DNA of 64,000 nt from JALZUV01 sp964654855 (GTDB lineage Bacteria > Pseudomonadota > Alphaproteobacteria > Rickettsiales > JALZUV01), in the NCBI GenBank assembly GCA_964654855.1, contig CAZZJS010000001.1, positions 310,001-374,000 on the forward strand. The letters run 5' to 3'. Positions 23,973-32,516 of this stretch are shown piece by piece. The notes beneath the pieces were generated by a model. It did not search any database. It was not told the origin of the DNA and saw only the letters and a program-made list of their open reading frames with translations. Numbering within the stretch: the stretch's first letter is position 1; each line of letters starts with the position of its first letter. The translations under genes and the position numbers were made by a program.

Positions 23973-24710
23973 TTACTTGCTTTTGACTGCGAGCATTGCG
24001 CTAAGGGGCAATGAGGCTAAATAGAGAATTCCTAAGATAGAGAGAATCAACCAAGTCTCGATAATTAACCCGAGGATTAACCCGACGGAAGCTAGCATAA
24101 TCGGTAATACCCATTTGGTAGGCACGCTATAACCTTTGAGGGTAAATGTCGGCAAACGGCTGGACATAAGTAATGCGATACAAGGTAAATAGATGGCCAT
24201 GAGTGTTGCTTTATCAATTTGCAAGAATGTCTCGTCAAACTGAAGTGTGAGAATAAGCGGTAAAATTGCGAGTAAGGCGCCCATCGGTGCGGGAACTCCG
24301 GTGAAATAATGCTTCTGCCATTCTTCCTTTTCTTCCTCCATAAGCGAGGTGTTGAAACGGGCAAGTCTAAGCGCGCAGCAGACGGTATAGAATAACGCAA
24401 TCGCCCAACCGAATCGTTTAATATCCTGCAATGCCCATAGGTGAAGCACCACGGCAGGTGCTACGCCGAAACAAACAATATCGGATAGAGAGTCCATCTG
24501 TGCGCCAAAATCCGACGTGGCTTTGAGCATGCGTGCGACGCGGCCATCAATGCCATCTAAGAAGGCAGCTAGCACCATAAAGGTGGCTACTAGCTCCCAA
24601 TTGCCAAGCAAGGCGTAGCGAATAGAGGTCATCCCGCAGCAAAGCGCGCCAATGGTAATGAGATTCGGCACAAGTCGTGCGATAGGGAGTTTACGATTTC
24701 GTTGGTTCAT
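23973..24710 (-). CDS. pssA: CDP-diacylglycerol-serine O-phosphatidyltransferase
   Basis: PssA makes phosphatidylserine from CDP-diacylglycerol and serine. The CDP-alcohol phosphotransferase signature is complete: DGIDGRVAR, then FGAQMDSLSD near residues 48-73, matching DG-X2-AR-X8-G-X3-D-X3-D. About seven hydrophobic segments follow the pattern of the integral-membrane type II enzymes. It overlaps the upstream GT2 gene by 20 bases and is the last gene of a run that begins with psd, so both steps of phosphatidylethanolamine synthesis lie together, with two other genes between them. Confidence 0.93.
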   Translation of the reverse strand: MNQRNRKLPIARLVPNLITIGALCCGMTSIRYALLGNWELVATFMVLAAFLDGIDGRVARMLKATSDFGAQMDSLSDIVCFGVAPAVVLHLWALQDIKRFGWAIALFYTVCCALRLARFNTSLMEEEKEEWQKHYFTGVPAPMGALLAILPLILTLQFDETFLQIDKATLMAIYLPCIALLMSSRLPTFTLKGYSVPTKWVLPIMLASVGLILGLIIETWLILSILGILYLASLPLSAMLAVKSK

Positions 24711-25692
24711 AATCGAGCTTATACTCTATATCGGTCTTATCCGAAAGGCTTGGATGTAGGGCGCGCGTTGGCTGACTAATCATGTCGTAATTGATGAAAG
24801 AGAGTAGCATTTGAAAGCCTACGATGGTGGGGAGGGCGCAAAGCATGATAGTTCCTGCAGTGGCGGGCTTGTCAGTAGAGCTACTCTCTAGGATAATATC
24901 AAAGCCCATATAAAGACCAAATATCAGTAAGGTAAGGCTGAATACGAGTTCAAGAGAGGCGATAGAGAAGCCGCGGATAAAGTAGTTATAGGCAATGCGT
25001 CGCCAGCTATTGCGCAGGCTTTTGCTTAAAAATTCACCCGCCACTTCACGCAGATGCAGGTTGCTGGTTTCTTCCCCGTAAAAGGCTTTCATCGGTACAT
25101 CGGCAACGACAGCGCGTAAAGTATTGAGGCGAAATAGGATATCTGTTTCAAAGAAATAACGATCTGCAATTTTAGGTAAAGGCAAACGAGAAGCGATCTT
25201 CGCATGCAGCGCGGTGAAGCCATTGGCAGGGTCAAACATTTGCCAATAACCCGTGGAAAGTTTCGAAAGTAGAGAATGTGCCGCATTTCCGAGTAAACGT
25301 TTTATTGGCATGTTTTCTAAGCCTTCTGGCTGATAGAAACGATTGCCTTTAACATAGTCCGCTTCGCCTTGTGCGATGGGGGCGATAAGTTCGGGAATAA
25401 GTGCTGGTTCCATTTGTCCGTCACCATCGACTTTGACGAGGATCTCAGCACCAAGCTCCAATGCGAAGGCATAGCCGGTTTTGACAGCGGCGCCAACTCC
25501 GCCATTTTTCTCGTGAAACAGCACAGTCACGCGTGAATCTTTACATTCTGCTTTCACTTTCTCGCCTGATTTTTCTGGGCATGCATCATCCACCACGATA
25601 ATGTGATGCACCTCGTTACCGAATTTTGCGAGTAGTGGTAATATTTGCCCGGCTACTTTGTAGCAAGGGAGGATCGCAGCGACTTTGGTCAT
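24691..25692 (-). CDS. Family 2 glycosyltransferase with C-terminal membrane anchor
   Basis: This 333-residue GT-A fold enzyme begins with VAAILPCYKVAGQI; it has the nucleotide-site DDACPEKSG, VDGDGQMEPALI (DXD-like) and a QMFDPANGFTA motif as in DPM/ArnC-like polyprenyl-phosphate glycosyltransferases. Two membrane spans occupy residues about 240-270 and 285-310. Such enzymes load a sugar onto undecaprenyl phosphate. The adjacent four-span EamA-like protein looks like a matching flippase. The location between psd and pssA suggests a membrane-lipid or surface-glycan role, which is inference. Confidence 0.8.
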   Translation of the reverse strand: MTKVAAILPCYKVAGQILPLLAKFGNEVHHIIVVDDACPEKSGEKVKAECKDSRVTVLFHEKNGGVGAAVKTGYAFALELGAEILVKVDGDGQMEPALIPELIAPIAQGEADYVKGNRFYQPEGLENMPIKRLLGNAAHSLLSKLSTGYWQMFDPANGFTALHAKIASRLPLPKIADRYFFETDILFRLNTLRAVVADVPMKAFYGEETSNLHLREVAGEFLSKSLRNSWRRIAYNYFIRGFSIASLELVFSLTLLIFGLYMGFDIILESSSTDKPATAGTIMLCALPTIVGFQMLLSFINYDMISQPTRALHPSLSDKTDIEYKLDYEPTKS

Positions 25693-26060
25693 ACGGCTTT
25701 AATCTCCGTCGCAATAAGTGCGATTCCAGCTAGCATGCATAGCACGCCGAGCCAGTAGCGCAATGAAAGAGATTCTTGCAAGAAATAGGCGCTCACGAGT
25801 GGAATGGTGAGCAGTAAAAGTGCCGACATAATAGGGAAAATACGGCTGAGATCGATATGTTTGAGAAGCCATACCCAAGTGAGCATTGCTGCAAAATAGG
25901 CGATGCCTGCGACCCAAAGCTGCCAATTGAGAAAGAGAGATTGTCCAAAGCTAGAGGCAGATTCGGTTGAAAGAGTGCTTGCCGATTTCTTAAAGTAAAC
26001 CTGCCCAATCAGAACGAGCACAAGATAGGCTCCACTGATGCTGACAAGTTGTAAGCTCAT
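25689..26060 (-). CDS. Small four-span EamA/SMR-like transporter
   Basis: The 123-residue product has four evenly spaced hydrophobic segments, the layout of half-size EamA/DMT proteins such as ArnE/ArnF and SMR exporters. The last span, WLGVLCMLAGIALIATEI, is typical of the family. ArnE/ArnF flip an undecaprenyl-phosphate sugar. The four-base overlap with the ArnC-like glycosyltransferase gene suggests that these two products handle the same lipid-linked sugar. The substrate is unknown. Confidence 0.7.
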   Translation of the reverse strand: MSLQLVSISGAYLVLVLIGQVYFKKSASTLSTESASSFGQSLFLNWQLWVAGIAYFAAMLTWVWLLKHIDLSRIFPIMSALLLLTIPLVSAYFLQESLSLRYWLGVLCMLAGIALIATEIKAV

Positions 26061-26063
26061 GGT

Positions 26064-26756
26064 TTAGAGTTCCGCTAACACAGTTTCAGCGCCAATACTA
26101 CGTTGACCTTCGCGCACTTTAATCTTTGCGCCTTTTGGCAAAAAGACATCTACACGGCTACCAAAGCGGATAAGGCCGAAACGTTGACCCGTCTGAACTT
26201 CATCCCCAAGTTTGATATCGCATAGAATACGGCGAGCCACAAAACCTGCAATTTGTACAAAGCCGACTTTGCCTTTTTTATTTTCTACTGTCAGTAATTG
26301 GCGCTCATTCTCTTCGCTGGCTTTATCCAGTTCAGCATTAAGGAATGAGCCCTTAATATACTCTTCTGCGATGATTTTACCGGCAATTGGCACGCGATTA
26401 ATATGCACGTCAAAGATATTGAGGAAGATACTGATACGGGTGTGTGGAGCGTCGCCAAGTTCCAACTCTGCTGGAGGCGTTACCCCTTCAGCAACCATCT
26501 GTACTAAGCCATCACCGGGACTAACCACGATGTTATCACCTTCTGGCGGGAAGCGCTCTGGATCACGGAAAAAATACAAACAATAGATTGCAAGCGCGAC
26601 ACCAACCCATGCGAATTCATCCCAGATAAACCAGCTGAGCAATAAGCCGCCAACCGCCGCATAAAGCGCGAAGCGTTTTCCTTCTGGGTGAATGGGAGTT
26701 AGGCCGTTTTTAATAGAAGTATAGATATCTTCAAGGTGATTGCGGTTATCTGACAT
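26064..26756 (-). CDS. psd: Phosphatidylserine decarboxylase (short, proenzyme)
   Basis: Psd decarboxylates phosphatidylserine to phosphatidylethanolamine. The 230-residue product is of the short archaeal/alphaproteobacterial type. It cleaves itself at a Gly-Ser bond, visible in LIRFGSRVDVFLP near residue 194, to form the pyruvoyl cofactor. VVSPGDGLVQ and FLNIFDVHINRVPIAG are conserved segments. Two N-terminal hydrophobic stretches (residues 28-60) anchor it. It lies three bases downstream of icd and three upstream of the EamA-like gene, in one minus-strand run. Confidence 0.93.
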   Translation of the reverse strand: MSDNRNHLEDIYTSIKNGLTPIHPEGKRFALYAAVGGLLLSWFIWDEFAWVGVALAIYCLYFFRDPERFPPEGDNIVVSPGDGLVQMVAEGVTPPAELELGDAPHTRISIFLNIFDVHINRVPIAGKIIAEEYIKGSFLNAELDKASEENERQLLTVENKKGKVGFVQIAGFVARRILCDIKLGDEVQTGQRFGLIRFGSRVDVFLPKGAKIKVREGQRSIGAETVLAEL

Positions 26757-26759
26757 TTC

Positions 26760-28208
26760 TTATTCTCCTGCTGCGAGTGAATAAACACGCTCGCCGTTAA
26801 ATTCCATCAAAGATTCGAACTTTCCTACATCTAGGCCTGCATCAATCAATGCGGCTAGTAGAGCGGGAACGTCGGTAATATCTCCATCATCCGTCATTAA
26901 ACGCAAACGGTAAAGGTCAGTACGGTTCATGCCTGGTACATGGTCTGGCCATACTTTGAGCCCTTTGCACGAGATGAGCTTAAGGTAGAATGGTCCTGTT
27001 TCAGCAGCAGAAACTTTACTGCCGAGATCATCCACATCGCTCAACCAATCCACAAACACATCCACACCAACGAGTTTTTTGCTCGTCACGGTTAGTTCAG
27101 TTTTTGGTTTTTCTTGAACGACTTGCTTTTCTTGTGGTTTCGCTTCACCAAAATTCACAACAGGGAAGGTGCTAGGCGTTTGGCCGAGGCGTTCAATCAC
27201 TGCATCGGTAAAGCCAACAGTGCCGACTTTTTCTTTACTCACGCCTTCTTGGTAGATGTCGCCTGTATGGATGCCATCTTCTATTGTTTTTAACCACGCG
27301 TTACGGATTTTTGCGGCAATTTCGGATTGTCCGATATGTACGAGCATCATGATGGCGCCTTGCAGCAAGCCCGATGGGTTAGCGAGGCCTTTGCCTGCAA
27401 TATCGGGTGCTGAACCATGGATGGCTTCGAACATTGCGAAGTTTTTACCAAGATTAGCTGAACCAGCGAGCCCAACGGAACCAGAGATTTCAGCGGCAAT
27501 GTCGGAGATGATATCGCCATAAAGATTCTCGGTTACGATTACGTCAAATCGTTCCGGTGCATCGGCGATACGTGCTGCACCAATATCAATAATATAAGGT
27601 TCTTGTTCGATATCAGAGTAATCAGCGCCAACATCGCGGAAAGCTTGGGTGAAGATGCCATCGGCAATCTTCATGATGTTATCTTTGGCCATGCAGGTGA
27701 CTTTTTTACGGTCATTTTTGACCGCATAATCAAACGCGTGGCGCATGATACGTTCAGACCCACTGCGCGTGATAAGCTTTAGTGAAGTCGCTGTATCTGC
27801 TGTATTGCGATATTCAACACCCGCATAGAGATCTTCTTCATTTTCACGGACGATCACTAAATCCATCTCAGGGTGTTTGGTTTCGACAAACGGGTGGTAG
27901 CTCTGACACGGGCGAATATTAGCGTAAAGGCCAAGTGTTTTACGTAGCGTTACGTTAAGCGATTTATATCCGCCGCCAATAGGGGTGGTGATTGGCGCTT
28001 TGAGGAGTATTTTATTACGACGTAAGCTTTCCCATGCATCGGCAGGAATACCAGTAGAGTTACCCGTTTTATAAACTTGTTCCCCTACTTCAATTACATC
28101 GATCTTTAGCTTGGCTTCAACATTTTGTAGGATGCGTAACACCGCTTCCATAATCTCAGGACCGATACCATCGCCATATGCTACTGTGATTGGAACTGCT
28201 TCTGTCAT
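26760..28208 (-). CDS. icd: Isocitrate dehydrogenase with C-terminal extension (Rickettsia type)
   Basis: This TCA-cycle enzyme oxidises isocitrate to 2-oxoglutarate. The first 330 residues are the dehydrogenase core: VAYGDGIGPEIMEAV, the substrate-binding LNVTLRKTLGLYANIRPC, IVRENEEDLYAGVE, and NLYGDIISDIAAEISGS. The total of 482 residues, about 140 more than the core, matches the long form known from Rickettsia. The C-terminal part (about 365-482) has a separate alpha/beta domain of unclear role. Coenzyme preference (NADP or NAD) cannot be fixed by eye. It follows alaS, as in many alphaproteobacteria. Confidence 0.92.
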   Translation of the reverse strand: MTEAVPITVAYGDGIGPEIMEAVLRILQNVEAKLKIDVIEVGEQVYKTGNSTGIPADAWESLRRNKILLKAPITTPIGGGYKSLNVTLRKTLGLYANIRPCQSYHPFVETKHPEMDLVIVRENEEDLYAGVEYRNTADTATSLKLITRSGSERIMRHAFDYAVKNDRKKVTCMAKDNIMKIADGIFTQAFRDVGADYSDIEQEPYIIDIGAARIADAPERFDVIVTENLYGDIISDIAAEISGSVGLAGSANLGKNFAMFEAIHGSAPDIAGKGLANPSGLLQGAIMMLVHIGQSEIAAKIRNAWLKTIEDGIHTGDIYQEGVSKEKVGTVGFTDAVIERLGQTPSTFPVVNFGEAKPQEKQVVQEKPKTELTVTSKKLVGVDVFVDWLSDVDDLGSKVSAAETGPFYLKLISCKGLKVWPDHVPGMNRTDLYRLRLMTDDGDITDVPALLAALIDAGLDVGKFESLMEFNGERVYSLAAGE

Positions 28209-28230
28209 AATTTTACTCCGTTAGCGCTTG

Positions 28231-30876
28231 CTACGCTGCACTTTCATTGTTTTTGGTTAATTCTTGTTTGATAGCTTCGAGAGCCTCTGAAACTTTGCTG
28301 CCATCAGGCCCGCCTGCTTGGGCCATCTCAGGGCGTCCGCCACCGCCTTGACCGCCAACAACCGGTGTAGCTACACGCACGAGTGCGGCACTATCAATGC
28401 CAGATTCTTTCGAGGCAGCGACAACGATGGCAGCTTTGCCTTCAAAATCACTGGCTACAGCAACAATATCAGCATTATGTTTGGCCATAATCTCAGTCGC
28501 GAGGCTGCGTAAATCTTTCGGGTTGATGCCTTCAAAGGCTTGGAACGCAAAATCAATCGTGCCGATTTTTTCTTCCTTAGCACCCATGCCAGCACTTCCA
28601 CCACTTAAGGCAAGTTTGCGTTTCGCATCGCCGAGTTCTTTCTCGAGACGTTTACGCTCTGCCGTCAAGGATTCCAATTTCTCTGGCAATTCAGGAATTG
28701 GCGTTTTAGCGGTATCCGATAATTGCATGAGCGAGTTATTGCGCGCATTAAACCAATCAAATGCGGCATCACGCGTGACGGCTTCAATACGGCGAACCCC
28801 TGCTGCAAGCGCGCCTTCAGAGGTAATTTTAAGTAAGCCGATATCGCCAGTGCTATCCACATGCGTACCGCCGCAAAGCTCAACCGAATAATCTTCGACA
28901 CCCATGGCTACCACACGCACTTCATCGCCGTATTTCTCGCCAAACATGGCGGTGGCACCAGCTTCGATTGCGGCTTCTGTATTCATCAATTTCGTGCTAG
29001 TCGATTGATTCGCCCAAATTTGTTCATTCACGATGGTTTCGGTTCGCGCAATTTCCTCCGGTGTCAGGGCCTTCGGATGGCTAATATCAAAACGCAATTT
29101 ATCTTCGGCTACATCGGAACCTTTTTGGTTTACATGTTCGCCGAGTACTTGTTTGAGGGCTGCATTGAGCAAGTGAGTCGCTGAGTGATTCGCGCGTAGT
29201 TTAGTACGACGTTCTTGGTTTACTTCTAGCTCTAACACGTCCTCTAACGCTATATCTGCCAGAAGCTTTGTGTGATGCACGTGCAAGCTACCTGTTGGCT
29301 TACTTGTGTCAGAGATGGTGCCTAACAAACTGCCTTGTCTATGAACTTCACCTTGATCGCCTTGTTGTCCGCCTGACTCAGCGTAGAAAGGCGTTTGGTT
29401 GAAGAGTAGGGCGACTTCATCGCCTTTCGTTGCGCTTTTAACGGATTCGCCATCTTTAATAATGGCAATCAGTTGGCCAGCAGCAGATTCAGAATCATAG
29501 CCGAGGAACTCGGTCGCGCCATGTTCGTCGCGCAATTCTAGCCAAATCTCTTCGGTCCCAGCATCGCCACTACCTTTCCACGCTGCACGTGCGCGGGCTT
29601 TTTGTTCAGCCATTGCCGTATCAAACCCATCAATATCAACGCTCATGCCTTGGCCACGCAGGATGTCTTGGGTGAGATCAAGCGGGAAGCCGTAAGTATC
29701 GTAAAGTTTGAAAGCTGATTCGCCAGCCAGCTTATCACCTTTTGAAAGGCTGCTGCTTTCTTCTTCCAGCAGTTTTAAGCCACGGCCTAATGTTTCGCGG
29801 AAGCGTTCTTCTTCTAAACGAAGATTCTCGGTAATGGTTGCTTGAGCGCGTCCAAGTTCTGGATAAGCAGCGCCCATCTCATGAATCAAGTTTGGCACAA
29901 GGCGGTGCATCAGAGGTTCTTTCGCGCCTAGAATATGCGCATGACGCATCGCACGGCGCATAATACGGCGTAGCACATAGCCACGTCCTTCATTGCTTGG
30001 TAATACACCATCAGCCATGAGGAAGCCGCTTGTACGTAAGTGGTCGGCAATCACACGGTGGCTGGCTAGTTGGTCGCCCGCGGCTTTCACAGAAGTCAAT
30101 TCTTCCGAAGCGGCGATGAGGTTGAGGAATAAATCCGTCTCATAATTATCGTGCTTACCTTGGAGTAGGGCGCTGATGCGCTCTAGCCCCATGCCTGTAT
30201 CAATCGAGGGCTTGGGAAGTGGATTGTCTTTGCCATCGGCTTGACGGTCATATTGCATGAAGACGAGATTCCAGATTTCAATGAAGCGGTCGCCATCTTC
30301 ATCAGGGCTACCGGGTGGGCCACCTGGGATATGATCGCCGTGATCGTAGAAAAGTTCCGAACATGGGCCACAAGGACCGGTGTCACCGGCTTGCCAGAAG
30401 TTATCTTTGGTCGCGATTTTGATGATTTTATCATCGGATAGGCCTGCGATCTTTTTCCATAAGCTAATTGCTTCATCATCCGTATGATAAACTGTAACAA
30501 GCATTTTGCTCTTATCGAGGCCGAAAACATTCGTCGTGAGATCCCAGCAATAGTGGATCGCTTCTTCCTTAAAATAATCACCGAAGGAGAAATTTCCGAG
30601 CATTTCAAAGAAAGTGTGATGGCGTGCTGTATAGCCAACATTATCGAGATCATTGTGTTTTCCACCCGCGCGAACACATTTTTGACTGGTGGTAACGCGT
30701 GGTGATGGCGGGGTTTCTAACCCTGTGAAAATATTTTTAAATGGCACCATGCCTGCTGCCGTAAACATCAGAGTCGGGTCTGACTGCGGCACAAGGGGAG
30801 AAGAGGGAAGAAGTAAGTGATCCTGTTTCTCAAAATAGCTCAAGAACTGAGCGCGAACATCATTCATCGTAGGCAT
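28231..30876 (-). CDS. alaS: Alanyl-tRNA synthetase
   Basis: The protein is full length (881 residues) and charges tRNA-Ala. Visible in order: the class II catalytic core with LMFTAAGMVPFKNIF and RVTTSQKCVRAGGKHNDLD; the editing domain with HSATHLLNAAL and CGGTHVDSTGDIG zinc ligands; and the C-terminal DHHA1-type Gly-rich segment GGQGGGGRPEMAQAGG. It is the first visible gene of the minus-strand run alaS-icd-psd-EamA-GT2-pssA, divergent from a small lipoprotein gene. Confidence 0.97.
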   Translation of the reverse strand: MPTMNDVRAQFLSYFEKQDHLLLPSSPLVPQSDPTLMFTAAGMVPFKNIFTGLETPPSPRVTTSQKCVRAGGKHNDLDNVGYTARHHTFFEMLGNFSFGDYFKEEAIHYCWDLTTNVFGLDKSKMLVTVYHTDDEAISLWKKIAGLSDDKIIKIATKDNFWQAGDTGPCGPCSELFYDHGDHIPGGPPGSPDEDGDRFIEIWNLVFMQYDRQADGKDNPLPKPSIDTGMGLERISALLQGKHDNYETDLFLNLIAASEELTSVKAAGDQLASHRVIADHLRTSGFLMADGVLPSNEGRGYVLRRIMRRAMRHAHILGAKEPLMHRLVPNLIHEMGAAYPELGRAQATITENLRLEEERFRETLGRGLKLLEEESSSLSKGDKLAGESAFKLYDTYGFPLDLTQDILRGQGMSVDIDGFDTAMAEQKARARAAWKGSGDAGTEEIWLELRDEHGATEFLGYDSESAAGQLIAIIKDGESVKSATKGDEVALLFNQTPFYAESGGQQGDQGEVHRQGSLLGTISDTSKPTGSLHVHHTKLLADIALEDVLELEVNQERRTKLRANHSATHLLNAALKQVLGEHVNQKGSDVAEDKLRFDISHPKALTPEEIARTETIVNEQIWANQSTSTKLMNTEAAIEAGATAMFGEKYGDEVRVVAMGVEDYSVELCGGTHVDSTGDIGLLKITSEGALAAGVRRIEAVTRDAAFDWFNARNNSLMQLSDTAKTPIPELPEKLESLTAERKRLEKELGDAKRKLALSGGSAGMGAKEEKIGTIDFAFQAFEGINPKDLRSLATEIMAKHNADIVAVASDFEGKAAIVVAASKESGIDSAALVRVATPVVGGQGGGGRPEMAQAGGPDGSKVSEALEAIKQELTKNNESAA

Positions 30877-30960
30877 GGAATTGATTTAAAGAGTTTCGTC
30901 TCTCTGTGCAATACGCAAGTTAGGGATTGAAATTAGAATTAGAGCGGTTACATAAAGGGA

Positions 30961-31311
30961 ATGAAAAAGTTATTTGTTGTTAATATTATACTCGCTGCTT
31001 CGTTGATACTTTCAGGATGTGGTGAAAATGTACCTATGGGCGCACCGCCATGGAAAGAAACGGATAAGCATTTAAATTGTCAGCAACTGTTGCTTGAAAT
31101 GAATGATGCAAAATTCTGGAACCAAGTAGCGCAGAGCAAAAAGAAGATGGAAGTATCTGATTTTCTATGGCCGGTTGGCTATATTGGAACACGTGCCAGT
31201 GCGGAAGATGCAATTTCGGCGACGAATGCTCGCTTAGGTAATTTGCAAAATATTTATGGCATTAAAGGCTGCGGAAACCCTTATCCGGGTATGAACTTGC
31301 CGCCACGCTAG
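30961..31311 (+). CDS. Small lipoprotein, unknown
   Basis: This 116-residue predicted lipoprotein has the signal peptide MKKLFVVNIILAASLILSGC, in which LSGC is the lipobox (Cys 20). The mature part is small, with a Cys pair (LNCQQLL and IKGCGNPYPG) that could form a disulfide. It resembles other small uncharacterised alphaproteobacterial lipoproteins, and no family name can be given. It is divergent from alaS and ends four bases from the convergent glycerol-1-phosphate dehydrogenase gene. Confidence 0.6.
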   Translation: MKKLFVVNIILAASLILSGCGENVPMGAPPWKETDKHLNCQQLLLEMNDAKFWNQVAQSKKKMEVSDFLWPVGYIGTRASAEDAISATNARLGNLQNIYGIKGCGNPYPGMNLPPR

Positions 31312-31315
31312 ATAA

Positions 31316-32464
31316 TTAAGCTAAATCCAAAAAGGTGAAACGATCGCGGGTGAAGCGGGCGAGGGTGACGGCTTGCTGGTAATTGGCTTCAGGCCAGTCA
31401 ATGGCCTCTGGTGAGAGAGGGCAACCTGCTGCTGTCAGTGCTTCAAGTAAGCGGTCATAGGGCAGAAGAATGTCGTTTATTTTTGCTGAAATACTTGTCC
31501 ATTCTTCGGCAAACTTAGCGTTGAGAGCTTCAACCTTTTCACTATCGGGAAGTTTCGCATAAAATTGCTTCGAGGCTTGTTTATGCAGAGAGAGCGGTAA
31601 ATGATTGAAACCATCCAAATCACCAATGGTAACGGAATCTTTCGCGAGGAGCGCTTCTTGTCGCTGTGCCATAGTGAGGCTGGTAATGGAGATATGCTCA
31701 CCGTGATAACTATGAGGCAGGTTCGGATTTAACATCTCCATGGTATGCGCGATCATATGCTCGCTTTGCGAGGCTGGAGCAGAGGAACCACATTCGCGCA
31801 TCGCGATGCCTGAGAGTAGGAGAGCCTCTATCAGTGCTTCGCTATCATTTATATTTTCAAGTAAGCGCGTTTCAGAATCTTGCATCCATTCGAAATACAG
31901 AGGTTCGTAAGGCGTATCTAAGAGTAGATGCGATAATAGCCAATCTGCTTGCACGGTACTGCGGCAGAGCGTATCGCCAATTCCTGCGCGGATAAGGCGT
32001 TTAGGCGCGGCGCTTAAAATATCTAAATCGCAAATGACTGCGGTGGGCGCGTGGGCGCTAAGCGTTTGCTTATAGCCTTCTACTGTGATGGAGGCGTTGC
32101 CCGATACATAACCATTCATTGAAGGCGCGGTGGCGATAACGCTGCAAGGCTTGCCATCAAGGAAGCTCGCATATTTGCAAAGATCGTTCAGCGTGCCGCT
32201 ACCTACGGCAACTAACACATCAGCTGAGGCGGTTTCTTGGCGGATCTGTTCCACCGTTTTATCATCTGCTTTGGGAGGTTCCGAGAACTCCATAATTGCC
32301 GCATTATGAGGCAATAGCGCCTTTGCTGCGGTAATCGTGTTTATATCTCCCACAAAATGCAGTTTGCCCGAATGCGCGGTTGATAAGAGATCGCCACAAT
32401 TATCCCCAACTTTTGCGAGAGTAATGCCATAATTAGCGAAGTCTGGTTTTGCCTTTTGTGTCAT
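31316..32464 (-). CDS. sn-Glycerol-1-phosphate dehydrogenase family protein (AraM-like)
   Basis: This 382-residue member of the iron-containing alcohol dehydrogenase/G1PDH superfamily resembles bacterial AraM. Evidence: nucleotide-site VAVGSGTLNDLCKYAS, TAPSMNGYVSGNAS, metal-site Asp in AGIGDTLC, and metal-site His in QSEHMIAHTMEM and SYHGEHISI. AraM reduces dihydroxyacetone phosphate to sn-glycerol-1-phosphate, the backbone stereochemistry of archaeal lipids; in bacteria it feeds unusual glycerol-1-phosphate compounds. Whether this protein has the same activity cannot be shown here. It stands alone, divergent from mltB. Confidence 0.75.
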   Translation of the reverse strand: MTQKAKPDFANYGITLAKVGDNCGDLLSTAHSGKLHFVGDINTITAAKALLPHNAAIMEFSEPPKADDKTVEQIRQETASADVLVAVGSGTLNDLCKYASFLDGKPCSVIATAPSMNGYVSGNASITVEGYKQTLSAHAPTAVICDLDILSAAPKRLIRAGIGDTLCRSTVQADWLLSHLLLDTPYEPLYFEWMQDSETRLLENINDSEALIEALLLSGIAMRECGSSAPASQSEHMIAHTMEMLNPNLPHSYHGEHISITSLTMAQRQEALLAKDSVTIGDLDGFNHLPLSLHKQASKQFYAKLPDSEKVEALNAKFAEEWTSISAKINDILLPYDRLLEALTAAGCPLSPEAIDWPEANYQQAVTLARFTRDRFTFLDLA

Positions 32465-32516
32465 AGGTGGTTACAACTACCCGATAATAAAAATAAAGAA
32501 CAGTGGGGACAGCGTT

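Noticed and set aside
30183..30677. Minus-strand frame of 164 codons overlapping alaS in another frame
   Set aside because: It overlaps the class II catalytic core of alaS and has no supporting signal.
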